Shown here one piece after another: positions 24,538 to 30,515 of a stretch of DNA of 30,515 bases. Each line of letters begins with the position of its first letter. The stretch's first letter is position 1. Source of the DNA: an uncultured Clostridia bacterium (lineage in GTDB: Bacteria; Bacillota; Clostridia; Christensenellales; Aristaeellaceae); contig CAKTTL010000027.1 in the NCBI GenBank assembly GCA_934615235.1, positions 1 to 30,515 on the forward strand, given 5' to 3'. A program made the translations under genes and the position numbers. Under the pieces are notes generated by a model. The model saw only the letters and a program-made list of their open reading frames with translations. It had not been told where the DNA came from and searched no databases.

Positions 24538-25536
24538 TCAGCCCGCCGCGTTCACCGCGACGACGGCCACGACGTCCACCACGTCCTGCACGGAGCAGCC
24601 GCGGGAGAGGTCGTTAACCGGCTTGGCAAGGCCCTGGATGATCGGGCCGATGGCGGAAGCGCCGCCGAAGCGCTGCACGAGCTTGTAACCGATGTTGCCG
24701 GCCTGCAGGTCGGGGAAGACGAGCACGTTGGCATGACCCGCCACTTCGCTGCCGGGGGCCTTCAGCGCGCCGACGGAAGGCACGAGCGCCGCGTCCGCCT
24801 GCAGTTCGCCGTCCACGTTTAGTTCGGGCGCGATTTCGTGCACCTTCGCGGTGGCTTCCTGCACCTTGGTCACGTTATCGTGCTTGGCGCTGCCCTTGGT
24901 GGAGAAGGAAAGCATCGCGACGCGCGGCTCCATGCCCAGCAGCTTCTTGGCCGTGCCGGCGCTGGCCACGGCGATGGCCGCCAGCTCGTCCGCCGTCGGG
25001 TTCGGGATCACGGCGCAGTCGCCGAAGACGAGCAGGCCGTTGTCGCCGTATTCGGTCTTCGGGCTTTCCATGATGAAGCAGGAAGAAACGACCGAGATGC
25101 CGGGGGCCGTTTTGATGATCTGCAGCGCCGGGCGCAGCACGTTGCCGGTGGAGTTGATCGCGCCGGCGACGAGGCCGTCCGCGTCGTCCATCTTCAGCAT
25201 CATCGTGCCGAAGTACAGCGTGTTCTTGGTCACCAGGTCCTTCGCCTGTTCGAGCGTCATGCCCTTGGCCTTGCGCAGCTCATAGAGTTTGTCGGCGTAT
25301 TTTTCGGTGCGCGCGTCGGTCGCGGGATCGGCGATTTCGATCCCCTCGAGCGAAACGCCGAACTCGGCGGCCTTCGCTTCAACCTCGGCCCTGGGGCCGA
25401 CGAGGGTCAGGCGGGCGATGCCCTGGTCGCGAATCATCGCGGCGGCCTGGACAGTACGCGGCTCGGTGCCTTCGGCGAGCACGATATGCTTGTTGGCCAG
25501 CTTCGCTTTTTCACGGATTTTTTCAATAGCGCTCAT
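24538..25536 (-). CDS. pta: Phosphate acetyltransferase
   Basis: 332 residues from ATG 25536, chosen because GGGGAGG lies 10 nt upstream and MSAIEKIREKAK begins the conserved domain; a start 19 codons earlier would fall almost on the promoter. The enzyme interconverts acetyl-CoA plus phosphate and acetyl phosphate plus CoA. Typical motifs are IVLAEGTEPRTVQAAAMI (near 20-37), DGLVAGA, FGDCAVIPNPTADELAAIA, MLSFSTKGSAKH, DGELQADAALVP and the C-terminal NVLVFPDLQAGNIGYKLVQR. It is the short Pta form, without the N-terminal regulatory domain of the long enterobacterial enzyme. It is first in the pta-ackA operon. Confidence 0.97.
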   Translation of the reverse strand: MSAIEKIREKAKLANKHIVLAEGTEPRTVQAAAMIRDQGIARLTLVGPRAEVEAKAAEFGVSLEGIEIADPATDARTEKYADKLYELRKAKGMTLEQAKDLVTKNTLYFGTMMLKMDDADGLVAGAINSTGNVLRPALQIIKTAPGISVVSSCFIMESPKTEYGDNGLLVFGDCAVIPNPTADELAAIAVASAGTAKKLLGMEPRVAMLSFSTKGSAKHDNVTKVQEATAKVHEIAPELNVDGELQADAALVPSVGALKAPGSEVAGHANVLVFPDLQAGNIGYKLVQRFGGASAIGPIIQGLAKPVNDLSRGCSVQDVVDVVAVVAVNAAG

Positions 25537-25601
25537 AACAGAAAAACCTCCCCATATATTTGTAAGCCTGTTACTCCAGTTTTCAGGTTCCATACTTTGT
25601 T

Positions 25602-25630
25602 ATTATACTTGATTTATCGATTGAATGCAA
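25602..25630 (-). promoter_or_regulatory. Sigma-A promoter of pta-ackA with overlapping palindrome
   Basis: TTGCAT (25630-25625), 17 bp, TATAAT (25607-25602) on the minus strand. CGATTG-AATG-CAATCG (25618-25633), a 6-bp-arm inverted repeat, overlaps the -35 box and could be an operator. Confidence 0.8.
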
Positions 25631-25648
25631 TCGAAACGCGCGGATTTC

Positions 25649-25677
25649 TTGCGCGCGGCGAAAAAATGTGATACGAT
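25649..25677 (+). promoter_or_regulatory. Probable sigma-A promoter of tmcAL
   Basis: TTGCGC (25649-25654), 17 bp, TACGAT (25672-25677). The -35 box is weaker than others in the window. If used, transcription begins about 25684, just before the MITE at 25691, so the MITE is part of the mRNA leader. Confidence 0.55.
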
Positions 25678-25690
25678 AAGCGTGCTGCTA

Positions 25691-25850
25691 GGGTGTATCT
25701 GAAAAAGGAAGAGGCGACAGCACGAGCGGATTTTTCGTCAGTTCAAAGAGGGAAATCGAAGGTTTAGCGGCGCTAAATCGAGATTTCCCGACGCTGAAAT
25801 GGCGGAAAAGACGCCGTGATGGAGTCTCAGGGAATTTTTCAGATACGCCC
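25691..25850. mobile_element. Palindromic MITE, copy 2 (160 bp)
   Basis: Second copy of the element at 10978-11136, in the same orientation, with TA flanks at 25689-25690 and 25851-25852 and terminal inverted repeats GGGTGTATCTGAAAAA / TTTTTCAGATACGCCC. The two copies match at roughly nine positions in ten. It fills the space between the tmcAL promoter and the tmcAL start codon (25884). As RNA it would fold into one long imperfect hairpin. Confidence 0.85.
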
Positions 25851-25883
25851 TAACCATCATTTCCTTTTTTCGGAGAACATACA

Positions 25884-27029
25884 TTGAACGGTGAGCCTCG
25901 CCTGCTGGGCGTTATCTGCGAATTTGATCCCTTTCATAATGGGCACGCGCGCCTTCTGCGCCTCCTGCGGGAGCGCACGGGGTGCGACGGCGTCGTCTGC
26001 GCGATGAGCGGTTCGTTCACGCAGCGCGGCGAGGCGGCGATCGTGTCGAAATGGGCGCGGGCGGAAATGGCGCTGCGCTGCGGCGCGGATCTCGTGTTCG
26101 AGCTGCCCGCGCTGTTCGCCGTGCGCGACGCGGCGCATTTCGCGCAGGGCGGCGTGCGGCTGCTTGCGGCGCTGGGCGCGGAGTGGCTCGGCTTCGGCAG
26201 CGAAACGGGCGCGCTCGCTCCCCTGCGGACGGCCGCGGAGGCCGAACTCGACGCGGACGCGCTGCGCGCGGGCCTTGCGCGCGGCGAGTCGTTCGCCCGG
26301 GCGCGCGGCGCCATTCTGCCGCCGAACGACACGCTGGCCGTCGAATACCTGCGCGCGCTGAAAAAAACCGCCGTGCGCCCCGTCACGCTGCGCCGCGAGG
26401 GCGGCGGGTATCACGACGCGCAAATGGGCACACTTGCTTCCGCCACAGCCATCCGCCAGGCGATGCGCCGCGGCGACCCCTGCGCGGATTCCATGCCCGA
26501 AGCCGCTCACGCCGTGCTCGCGCGCGAGACAGCGCGCGGGGCGTATCAGGCGCCCGGCGGGCTGGACGCGCTCACGCTCGGCCGCCTGCGGCTGATGCGC
26601 GCGGAGGAAATCGAACGAATCCCGGAAGTGAGTGAGGGACTTGAAAACCGGCTCCTGCGCGCCGCGCAGGCTTGCGGCACGCGAGAGGACGCGCTCTGCG
26701 CGGCCAAATGCAAACGCTATACGCGCGCAAGGCTTTCGCGCGCGATGACGCAGGCGCTCCTCGGCATGGATAAAGCGCTCTGCGCCGCCGTGCCGCAGCC
26801 GCCCTACGCACGGCTTCTCGGCTTCCGGCGCGAGGCGTCGGAGCTTCTGCACGCCGTGACCCGCCGCGCAAAAATCCCGGTGGAAACGCGCGGAGCGCGC
26901 CTGCGCGAAATCGGCGGCGAAACCTTTGCGCTCGAAACGCGCGCAACCGACCTTTGGGCGCTCGGCTGCGAAAACGCCGCCTGCCGCGCCGCCTGCCGCG
27001 ATCTGACGGAAAAAATGCTCGTCATCTGA
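25884..27029 (+). CDS. tmcAL: tRNA(Met) cytidine acetate ligase (TmcAL/YlbM)
   Basis: 381 residues; TTG start at 25884 with GGAG 8 nt upstream. TmcAL acetylates the wobble cytidine of elongator tRNA-Met using acetate and ATP through an acetyl-adenylate. The N-terminal nucleotidyltransferase fold is clear: LLGVICEFDPFHNGHARLL (8-26; the HxGH-type motif), MSGSFTQRGEAAIVSKWARAEMAL (about 41-64), GADLVFELPALFAVRDAAHFAQGGVRLL, and GFGSETG. The C-terminal half is Ala/Arg-rich and helical. The gene's GC content is notably high. It is divergent from pta-ackA, whose pathway makes acetate; in Bacillus ylbM lies next to yceD-rpmF, so the neighbourhood is partly conserved. The MITE separates promoter and start codon. 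Confidence 0.93.
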   Translation: MNGEPRLLGVICEFDPFHNGHARLLRLLRERTGCDGVVCAMSGSFTQRGEAAIVSKWARAEMALRCGADLVFELPALFAVRDAAHFAQGGVRLLAALGAEWLGFGSETGALAPLRTAAEAELDADALRAGLARGESFARARGAILPPNDTLAVEYLRALKKTAVRPVTLRREGGGYHDAQMGTLASATAIRQAMRRGDPCADSMPEAAHAVLARETARGAYQAPGGLDALTLGRLRLMRAEEIERIPEVSEGLENRLLRAAQACGTREDALCAAKCKRYTRARLSRAMTQALLGMDKALCAAVPQPPYARLLGFRREASELLHAVTRRAKIPVETRGARLREIGGETFALETRATDLWALGCENAACRAACRDLTEKMLVI

Positions 27030-27050
27030 TTTTGACTTTTTGGAGGCAAT

Positions 27051-27500
27051 ATGCAGGAAGGAACCCGTAACCTTCTCTATTTCGCCTATGGCGAACACAT
27101 GAGCGAGGACGAAATGCTCCGCGCGTTCCCGAACGCCCGCATGGCCGGGCTTGCCCGGCTGGGCGGCTACGCGCTGTGCTTCATCGGCCGCGACGGCGCG
27201 GCGAAACCCGGCATCGAGCCGCGCGAGGGCGCGAGCGTGCCCGGGCGCGTCTGGTCGCTGCCGGAGACGGAAATCGACGCGCTCGACAGCGCGATCGGCG
27301 GACCGACCGCCGCCAGGCGTGAGATCCGCTCGATGAACGTCGGCGGCATGAACCTGCCCGTACTCGTCTACGTCACCACGCCAGGCCAGACGAAGGGCCG
27401 CCCCGGCTTCCTCGATTATACCATCATGCAGGAGGCCTATCAGGCCGCGGGCGAGGACACCGCTCCGCTTGTCGAGGCCGCAAAAAAAGCCGCGCCATAA
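27051..27500 (+). CDS. Gamma-glutamylcyclotransferase-like (AIG2 fold) protein
   Basis: 149 residues; GGAGG lies upstream of the ATG at 27051, 21 bp after tmcAL. The start LLYFAYGEHMSEDEM (about 8-22) matches the [FY]xYGxxM substrate-loop motif of the gamma-glutamylcyclotransferase/AIG2-like fold, usually YGSNM. PGRVWSLPETEIDALDSAIG (about 64-83) is the next conserved part, and the VLVYVTTP strand follows. Members act on gamma-glutamyl peptides or amines, but many have no known substrate. The usual Ser-Asn of the loop is Glu-His here, so substrate cannot be assumed. It is likely co-transcribed with tmcAL and the downstream phosphodiesterase. Confidence 0.8.
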   Translation: MQEGTRNLLYFAYGEHMSEDEMLRAFPNARMAGLARLGGYALCFIGRDGAAKPGIEPREGASVPGRVWSLPETEIDALDSAIGGPTAARREIRSMNVGGMNLPVLVYVTTPGQTKGRPGFLDYTIMQEAYQAAGEDTAPLVEAAKKAAP

Positions 27501-27520
27501 AAAACGGAGGTAATCGATTT

Positions 27521-28246
27521 ATGATGAAAGACACGCTCCATCTGCCCGCCCCCAAACCGCGGATGATCGCCCACCGCGGCGTAAGCGGGCTGGAAAAGGA
27601 AAACACCTGCTCCGCTTTCGTCGCTGCGGGCAACCGCTCCTATTTCGGCGTCGAAACCGACGTACACCTGACTGCCGACGGGAAATTCATCGTCATCCAC
27701 GACGACGACACGCTGCGCGTTTCCGGCGAACTATACACCGTTGAACAAACAGCCTTCGAAACGCTGCGCCGGATCCGCCTGCTCGATACGGACGGACGGC
27801 GCGGCCGCGCCGATCTCCTTATGCCGGAGCTTTCCGAGTATACCGGCATCTGCAAAAAATATGAAAAAATCAGCGTGCTGGAGCTTAAAAACCATATGCC
27901 GCCCGAAGCGATTCGCAAAATCGTCAAAGCCATCCGCGAAGACGGCTGGCTCGATCATACGATTTTCATCTCCTTCGACCTGCCTAACCTGCTCACCCTG
28001 CGCGAGGCGCTGCCCGAGCAGCCCGCGCAGTATCTCGTCAGCAAGATCGATAACGCGCTGCTGGATACGCTCAGAGCCAACCGCCTCGACCTCGATATCT
28101 GGTATAAAGCCCTGACGCCGGAATTCGTTACCGCCTGCCATAACGCCCGGATCAAGGTCAACGTCTGGACCGTCGACACGCTCGAGGATTGCCGCCGCAT
28201 GGCCGACTGGGGCGTCGATTACATCACCAGCAACATCGTTGAATAA
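27521..28246 (+). CDS. Glycerophosphodiester phosphodiesterase
   Basis: 241 residues. ACGGAGG lies upstream; ATG 27521 or the next codon may start translation. GDPD enzymes hydrolyse glycerophosphodiesters to sn-glycerol-3-phosphate and an alcohol. The TIM-barrel signature is complete: IAHRGVSGLEKENTCSAF (16-33) with His18 and Arg19, GVETDVHLTADGKFIVIHDDD (43-63) with Glu45, Asp47 and His60; then LELKNH and the C-terminal VNVWTVDTLEDCRRMADWGVDYITSN. The C-terminal motifs are those of the family. No signal peptide is seen, so it is cytoplasmic. It is the third gene after tmcAL. Confidence 0.94.
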   Translation: MMKDTLHLPAPKPRMIAHRGVSGLEKENTCSAFVAAGNRSYFGVETDVHLTADGKFIVIHDDDTLRVSGELYTVEQTAFETLRRIRLLDTDGRRGRADLLMPELSEYTGICKKYEKISVLELKNHMPPEAIRKIVKAIREDGWLDHTIFISFDLPNLLTLREALPEQPAQYLVSKIDNALLDTLRANRLDLDIWYKALTPEFVTACHNARIKVNVWTVDTLEDCRRMADWGVDYITSNIVE

Positions 28247-28277
28247 AAAAGCCGCCGAATGTAACGTTTTCGGCGGA
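28245..28277 (-). terminator. Terminator of the spore-coat operon
   Basis: On the minus strand CCGCCGAA pairs with TTCGGCGG and is followed by C and six T. It overlaps the end of the phosphodiesterase gene and is about 155 bp after the coat-gene stop codon. On the plus strand the stem has no T-tract. Confidence 0.7.
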
Positions 28278-28309
28278 ACAAACGCAAATCATCCCCCGCA
28301 GTCCCGCTA

Positions 28310-28411
28310 CGCCGCCCGCCCCTCCCTTTGAGGGGCGGACGGCGAAAACGGCTTTCTTCGAAAGGGGGGCCAAGGGGAAAACCTTCTTTCTCCTGAAAGA
28401 AGGTTTTCCCC
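28310..28411. repeat. Dispersed hairpin repeat module
   Basis: Two hairpins lie side by side: a GC-rich one (about 28310-28343, GCCCGCCCCTC with GAGGGGCGG) and a 17-bp perfect stem GGGGAAAACCTTCTTTC (28374-28390) with GAAAGAAGGTTTTCCCC (28395-28411). The part from 28347 on (AAACGGCTTTCTT...GGGG...ACCTTCTTTCTCC) recurs at 30460-30515. It is a repeated intergenic element without coding capacity. Confidence 0.7.
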
Positions 28412-28432
28412 CTGGCGTTCCCCCCCCTCGCA

Positions 28433-28729
28433 TCACATCAGCTGCTGCTTCTGCTGAGCAAACTTCTGCTTGGCCTGCTGCACGTCCTGCTGCTGAGCGG
28501 CCTTGGTCTGGTACCAGCCGCGCTGCTGCATCTGCTGGAAAATCTGGAACTGGTCGTTCGCGGTCGCGTCCATGTTGTTCTGGAGCACCTGGCGGAGGGT
28601 GTCGCTGCTGCCCTCGCACACATACGCGCCGTATACTTCGGTGATGTGCTTGGCTGTGTCGAGCAGGTCGGTCATCATGCAGCGGTCGTCCCACTGGGCA
28701 CAGGCGTTATTGCCGTTCTGGTTTGCCAT
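28433..28729 (-). CDS. CotF-like spore coat protein
   Basis: 98 residues; AAGGAGGAG lies upstream of the ATG at 28729. The central part, CMMTDLLDTAKHITEVYGAYVCEGSSDTLRQVLQNNM (about 17-53), fits the helical Coat F domain found in small clostridial spore coat proteins (a ferritin-like helical hairpin with 'LRxxLxxxM'). The C-terminus is strongly Gln-rich (QQQDVQQAKQKFAQQKQQLM), a feature of coat-associated proteins. It would be part of the spore coat; a structural role is inferred. It follows the 65-residue gene by 19 bp in the same direction. Confidence 0.78.
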   Translation of the reverse strand: MANQNGNNACAQWDDRCMMTDLLDTAKHITEVYGAYVCEGSSDTLRQVLQNNMDATANDQFQIFQQMQQRGWYQTKAAQQQDVQQAKQKFAQQKQQLM

Positions 28730-28748
28730 AATCGTCTCCTCCTTGCAA

Positions 28749-28946
28749 TTACTGCTGGCCGTTCAGGAAATTAAACAGCGCTTCGTAGCGCTGCTTGTGA
28801 TGCGCGGCAAGCGTACCGGCCAGCGCGCGCAGCTGCGGGTCCTGCAGCGATTCGGCGTAGGCGGCGGCCTTGTGGTTGGCGATGGCCTCATGGCTGAGCT
28901 GATCCTCAAGAATGCTCAGATCCTTGCTGGTGAAACAATTCTGCAT
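28749..28946 (-). CDS. Small spore-coat-associated helical protein
   Basis: 65 residues from ATG 28946, which has AAAGGAG upstream; a longer frame extends over recX but has no RBS. It is a two-helix sequence, SILEDQLSHEAIANHKAAAYAESLQDPQLRALAGTLAAHHKQRYEALFNFL, of the type that precedes cotF-like genes in clostridia: 'LEDQL...K...Y...DPxLRxL...HxxxFxxLxxxL'. The family is linked to spore coats, but the function of this small partner is not known. First gene of a two-gene leftward operon, divergent from recX with 63 bp between them. Confidence 0.72.
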   Translation of the reverse strand: MQNCFTSKDLSILEDQLSHEAIANHKAAAYAESLQDPQLRALAGTLAAHHKQRYEALFNFLNGQQ

Positions 28947-29009
28947 GTTTTTTCTCCTTTCAATCGTTAATTGGGTGCAATGCAATTTTTCCCCGCAAAG
29001 GAGGCCGTT

Positions 29010-29480
29010 ATGCAATCGTTTGACGAAGAAAAACAGCGTGCGCTCGATCGCGCGTTCCGCTCTCTGGCCGCGCGCGCGCATACCGAAAAGGAAATCGCCG
29101 ACAAGCTCGCGCGCGCCGGCTATTCCGAGCGCGCCGTCGCCTACGTGATGGAAACGCTTGCCAAATACAGGCTCATCGACGACGTCTCCTATGCCGAGAG
29201 CTGGGTTTTGACGCGCGCAAAGCGCGGCGTCGGGCCGTACCGCCTGCGTCAGGAGCTGCGCCGCAAGGGCGTATCCAGCGAAGACGCGCAGGCCGCCATC
29301 GATTCGCTCGACGAGGACGATTCGCTCGAGGCGGCAGCCTCCTTTGCCGCGAAGCGGCTCAAAAACGATACCCCCGAGGAAAAGCGCCGCGTCCTGCAGG
29401 CGCTCGTCCGGCGCGGTTACAGCTATGAAACGGCTCGCGCGGCGCTCGAGCGCGCGGGCGGCGATTTATCCGACGATTAA
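29010..29480 (+). CDS. recX: RecX regulatory protein
   Basis: 156 residues from ATG 29010, which follows AAAGGAGGCCGTT; an upstream start at 28971 lacks an RBS. RecX binds RecA filaments and limits RecA activity. The protein shows three tandem three-helix repeats: DRAFRSLAARAHTEKEIADKLARAGYSERAVAYVMETLAKYRLIDDVSYAESWV region (about 13-67; 'R..TE.E...KL...G', 'L.....IDD..YA' are family hallmarks), RGVGPYRLRQELRRKGVS (about 74-91), and the C-terminal KRRVLQALVRRGYSYETARAAL. Length is at the short end for the family. No recA is in the window. Confidence 0.92.
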   Translation: MQSFDEEKQRALDRAFRSLAARAHTEKEIADKLARAGYSERAVAYVMETLAKYRLIDDVSYAESWVLTRAKRGVGPYRLRQELRRKGVSSEDAQAAIDSLDEDDSLEAAASFAAKRLKNDTPEEKRRVLQALVRRGYSYETARAALERAGGDLSDD

Positions 29481-29503
29481 ATGTCTTTTTTCAGGCAATT
29501 TCA

Positions 29504-29532
29504 TTGACGGAGCGTTACGAATCTGTTACAAT
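29504..29532 (+). promoter_or_regulatory. Sigma-A promoter of the lipoprotein gene
   Basis: TTGACG (29504-29509), 17 bp, TACAAT (29527-29532), giving a 5' UTR of roughly 34 nt before the ATG at 29573. Confidence 0.82.
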
Positions 29533-29572
29533 ATGAGTATTGTATGAAGCATATCCCGAAGGAGGCTTTAAT

Positions 29573-30322
29573 ATGAAACGATTTGCGAAGGTTCTCGCGC
29601 TGCTGCTGGCAATCCTGCTGACGGCGAGCGGCTGCGCCGTGTTCCAGGGCGGCGCCGAGCCGACGGAAGCGCCTACCGAAGCGCCCACGCCGACGCCCGC
29701 GCCCACCGAAAAGCCTTACACGCCCGAGCCGACCATCACCCCGCGCACGCTTGCGGCTGACGTTGAAATGCCCGAAGGCGGCGCGACCCCGCTGCTCATT
29801 CACCCTATCGACGAGCCGACGCGCCCGCCGCTTGTTTTCAACTACGTCGAATATACCTCGCAGCAGCTGGGCATTTCCTTCAATATTCCCGCCTCGTGGG
29901 TCGCCTCGCAGATCGAAGGCAACAGCAACGCGCTCGTTTTCACCGAGCCGGACAGCGAAGCGCACGACGGCTTCGCCAGCTCCGTGACGATCGTGGTGAA
30001 CACCTACTCCGGCACGCAGTCCCTCGAGGACGCGACGGCCGAGCTGGACAGCGTAATCTCCCAGATCCGTTCGAGCTACCCGAGCCTGGACGTTTCCTCC
30101 AAGGCCAGCAACAAAATGCTCGGCGAACAGGGCACCTACGTTACCTACTGGATCTCCATGGAGCTCGCTGAGGGCGAGGAGCCGCTTAAGACCCGCGGCC
30201 GCATCCTCATCGTGCCCAAGAACAGAAAGCTCTACCAGATCCGCTACATCTGCCCCGCCGAATACAACTCGGACTATGAGAACGTCTTCAAAAAGATCCG
30301 CTCGACGATGACGGAACTGTAA
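29573..30322 (+). CDS. Secreted lipoprotein with Pro/Thr-rich linker
   Basis: 249 residues; AAGGAGG lies upstream of the ATG at 29573. A lipoprotein signal peptide ends in LTASG-C, with Cys21 the lipidated residue, so the protein is anchored to the outer face of the membrane. Residues 29-58 are a Thr/Pro/Glu linker (EAPTEAPTPTPAPTEKPY). The globular part from about 95 contains YTSQQLGISFNIPASWVASQ, resembling the start of PsbP- or DcrB-type folds found in many clostridial lipoproteins, and ends ...YENVFKKIRSTMTEL. I cannot name its function. The gene has its own promoter and terminator and follows recX. Confidence 0.85.
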   Translation: MKRFAKVLALLLAILLTASGCAVFQGGAEPTEAPTEAPTPTPAPTEKPYTPEPTITPRTLAADVEMPEGGATPLLIHPIDEPTRPPLVFNYVEYTSQQLGISFNIPASWVASQIEGNSNALVFTEPDSEAHDGFASSVTIVVNTYSGTQSLEDATAELDSVISQIRSSYPSLDVSSKASNKMLGEQGTYVTYWISMELAEGEEPLKTRGRILIVPKNRKLYQIRYICPAEYNSDYENVFKKIRSTMTEL

Positions 30323-30337
30323 GGAGGGGAGAGAACG

Positions 30338-30379
30338 CTGGGGAAACCCCTCTTTCAGAAGAAAGAGGGGTTTCCCCAG
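30338..30379 (+). terminator. Long perfect hairpin after the lipoprotein gene
   Basis: CTGGGGAAACCCCTCTTTC pairs perfectly over 19 bp with its complement across an AGAA loop, starting 16 bp after the stop codon. There is no clear T-tract, so termination is plausible but it may instead be a copy of the dispersed hairpin element, as at 28374-28411. Confidence 0.6.
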
Positions 30380-30405
30380 GCCCTTTCCTGAGAAAGCCGC
30401 TTATG

Positions 30406-30450
30406 CGCGCATCCGCCGCCCGAAGGGGGCGGCGGATGCGCGTGTTTCTT
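30406..30450 (+). terminator. GC-rich hairpin with T-rich tail
   Basis: CGCGCATCCGCCGCC (30406-30420) pairs over 15 bp with GGCGGCGGATGCGCG (30428-30442), followed by TGTTTCTTTT on the plus strand. It probably ends transcription of the lipoprotein gene. Confidence 0.7.
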
Positions 30451-30459
30451 TTATGCGGA

Positions 30460-30515
30460 TAAAAGCGGCTTTCTTAGAGGAGGGGGTCTGGGGGAGGAAC
30501 CTTCTTTCTCCAGAA
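30460..30515. repeat. Second copy of the dispersed repeat module, cut by the window edge
   Basis: AAAGCGGCTTTCTTAGAGG... to ACCTTCTTTCTCC closely matches 28347-28396. The expected right hairpin arm lies beyond the window. Confidence 0.65.

Overview
This window looks like part of the chromosome of a GC-rich, spore-forming clostridial Firmicute. The reasons are strong GGAGG ribosome binding sites, near-consensus sigma-A promoters with 17-bp spacers, two small spore-coat genes, a pta-ackA acetate pathway, and the yceD-rpmF pair lying near tmcAL as in many Firmicutes. A Christensenellales-like lineage would fit the base composition and surface proteins, but I cannot establish that without a database search.

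Layout. (1) 1-9200: two divergent secreted-protein genes. One is a giant repeat protein on the minus strand that runs off the left edge (at least 1829 residues). The other is a plus-strand CHAP-type cell-wall hydrolase with SH3, proline-rich and C-terminal repeat segments. They share a C-terminal-type repeat module and are separated by 532 bp holding two promoters and two operator-like palindromes. (2) 9280-10770: a TetR repressor and a DUF998-like membrane protein with a palindromic operator at the promoter. (3) 10946-12634: a glycerol-1-phosphate dehydrogenase family gene with a 159-bp MITE in its 3' region. (4) 12804-22406: a type I-E CRISPR-Cas locus, transcribed leftward as cas3-cse1-cse2-cas7-cas5-cas6-cas1-cas2 and followed by a tiny array of three repeats and two spacers. 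Cas2 is fused to a DnaQ-like DEDDh exonuclease. cas7 carries two frameshifts and cas6e one. The operon is preceded by a leader with a strong promoter, an RBS-bearing micro-ORF, a perfect intrinsic terminator and a long-range complementarity to the cas3 start region, which suggests attenuation. (5) 22431-25630: rpmF, yceD, ackA and pta, all leftward. (6) 25649-28246: tmcAL, a gamma-glutamylcyclotransferase-like gene and a glycerophosphodiesterase, rightward. A second copy of the MITE lies inside the probable tmcAL 5' UTR. (7) 28245-30515: a two-gene spore-coat operon (leftward), recX and a lipoprotein (rightward), and dispersed GC-rich hairpin repeats.

How it works together. The Cas operon encodes every part of a type I-E system: Cascade, Cas3 and adaptation. 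The three frameshifts would disable Cascade assembly and crRNA processing if they are real, while adaptation genes and Cas3 stay intact. All the defects are base losses, and one repeat also lacks a base, so sequencing or assembly error must be excluded first. The acetate genes (pta, ackA) sit beside tmcAL, whose product uses acetate to modify tRNA. The most unusual signals are the cas3 leader attenuator, the pair of palindromic MITEs, and the module shared by the two divergent surface proteins.
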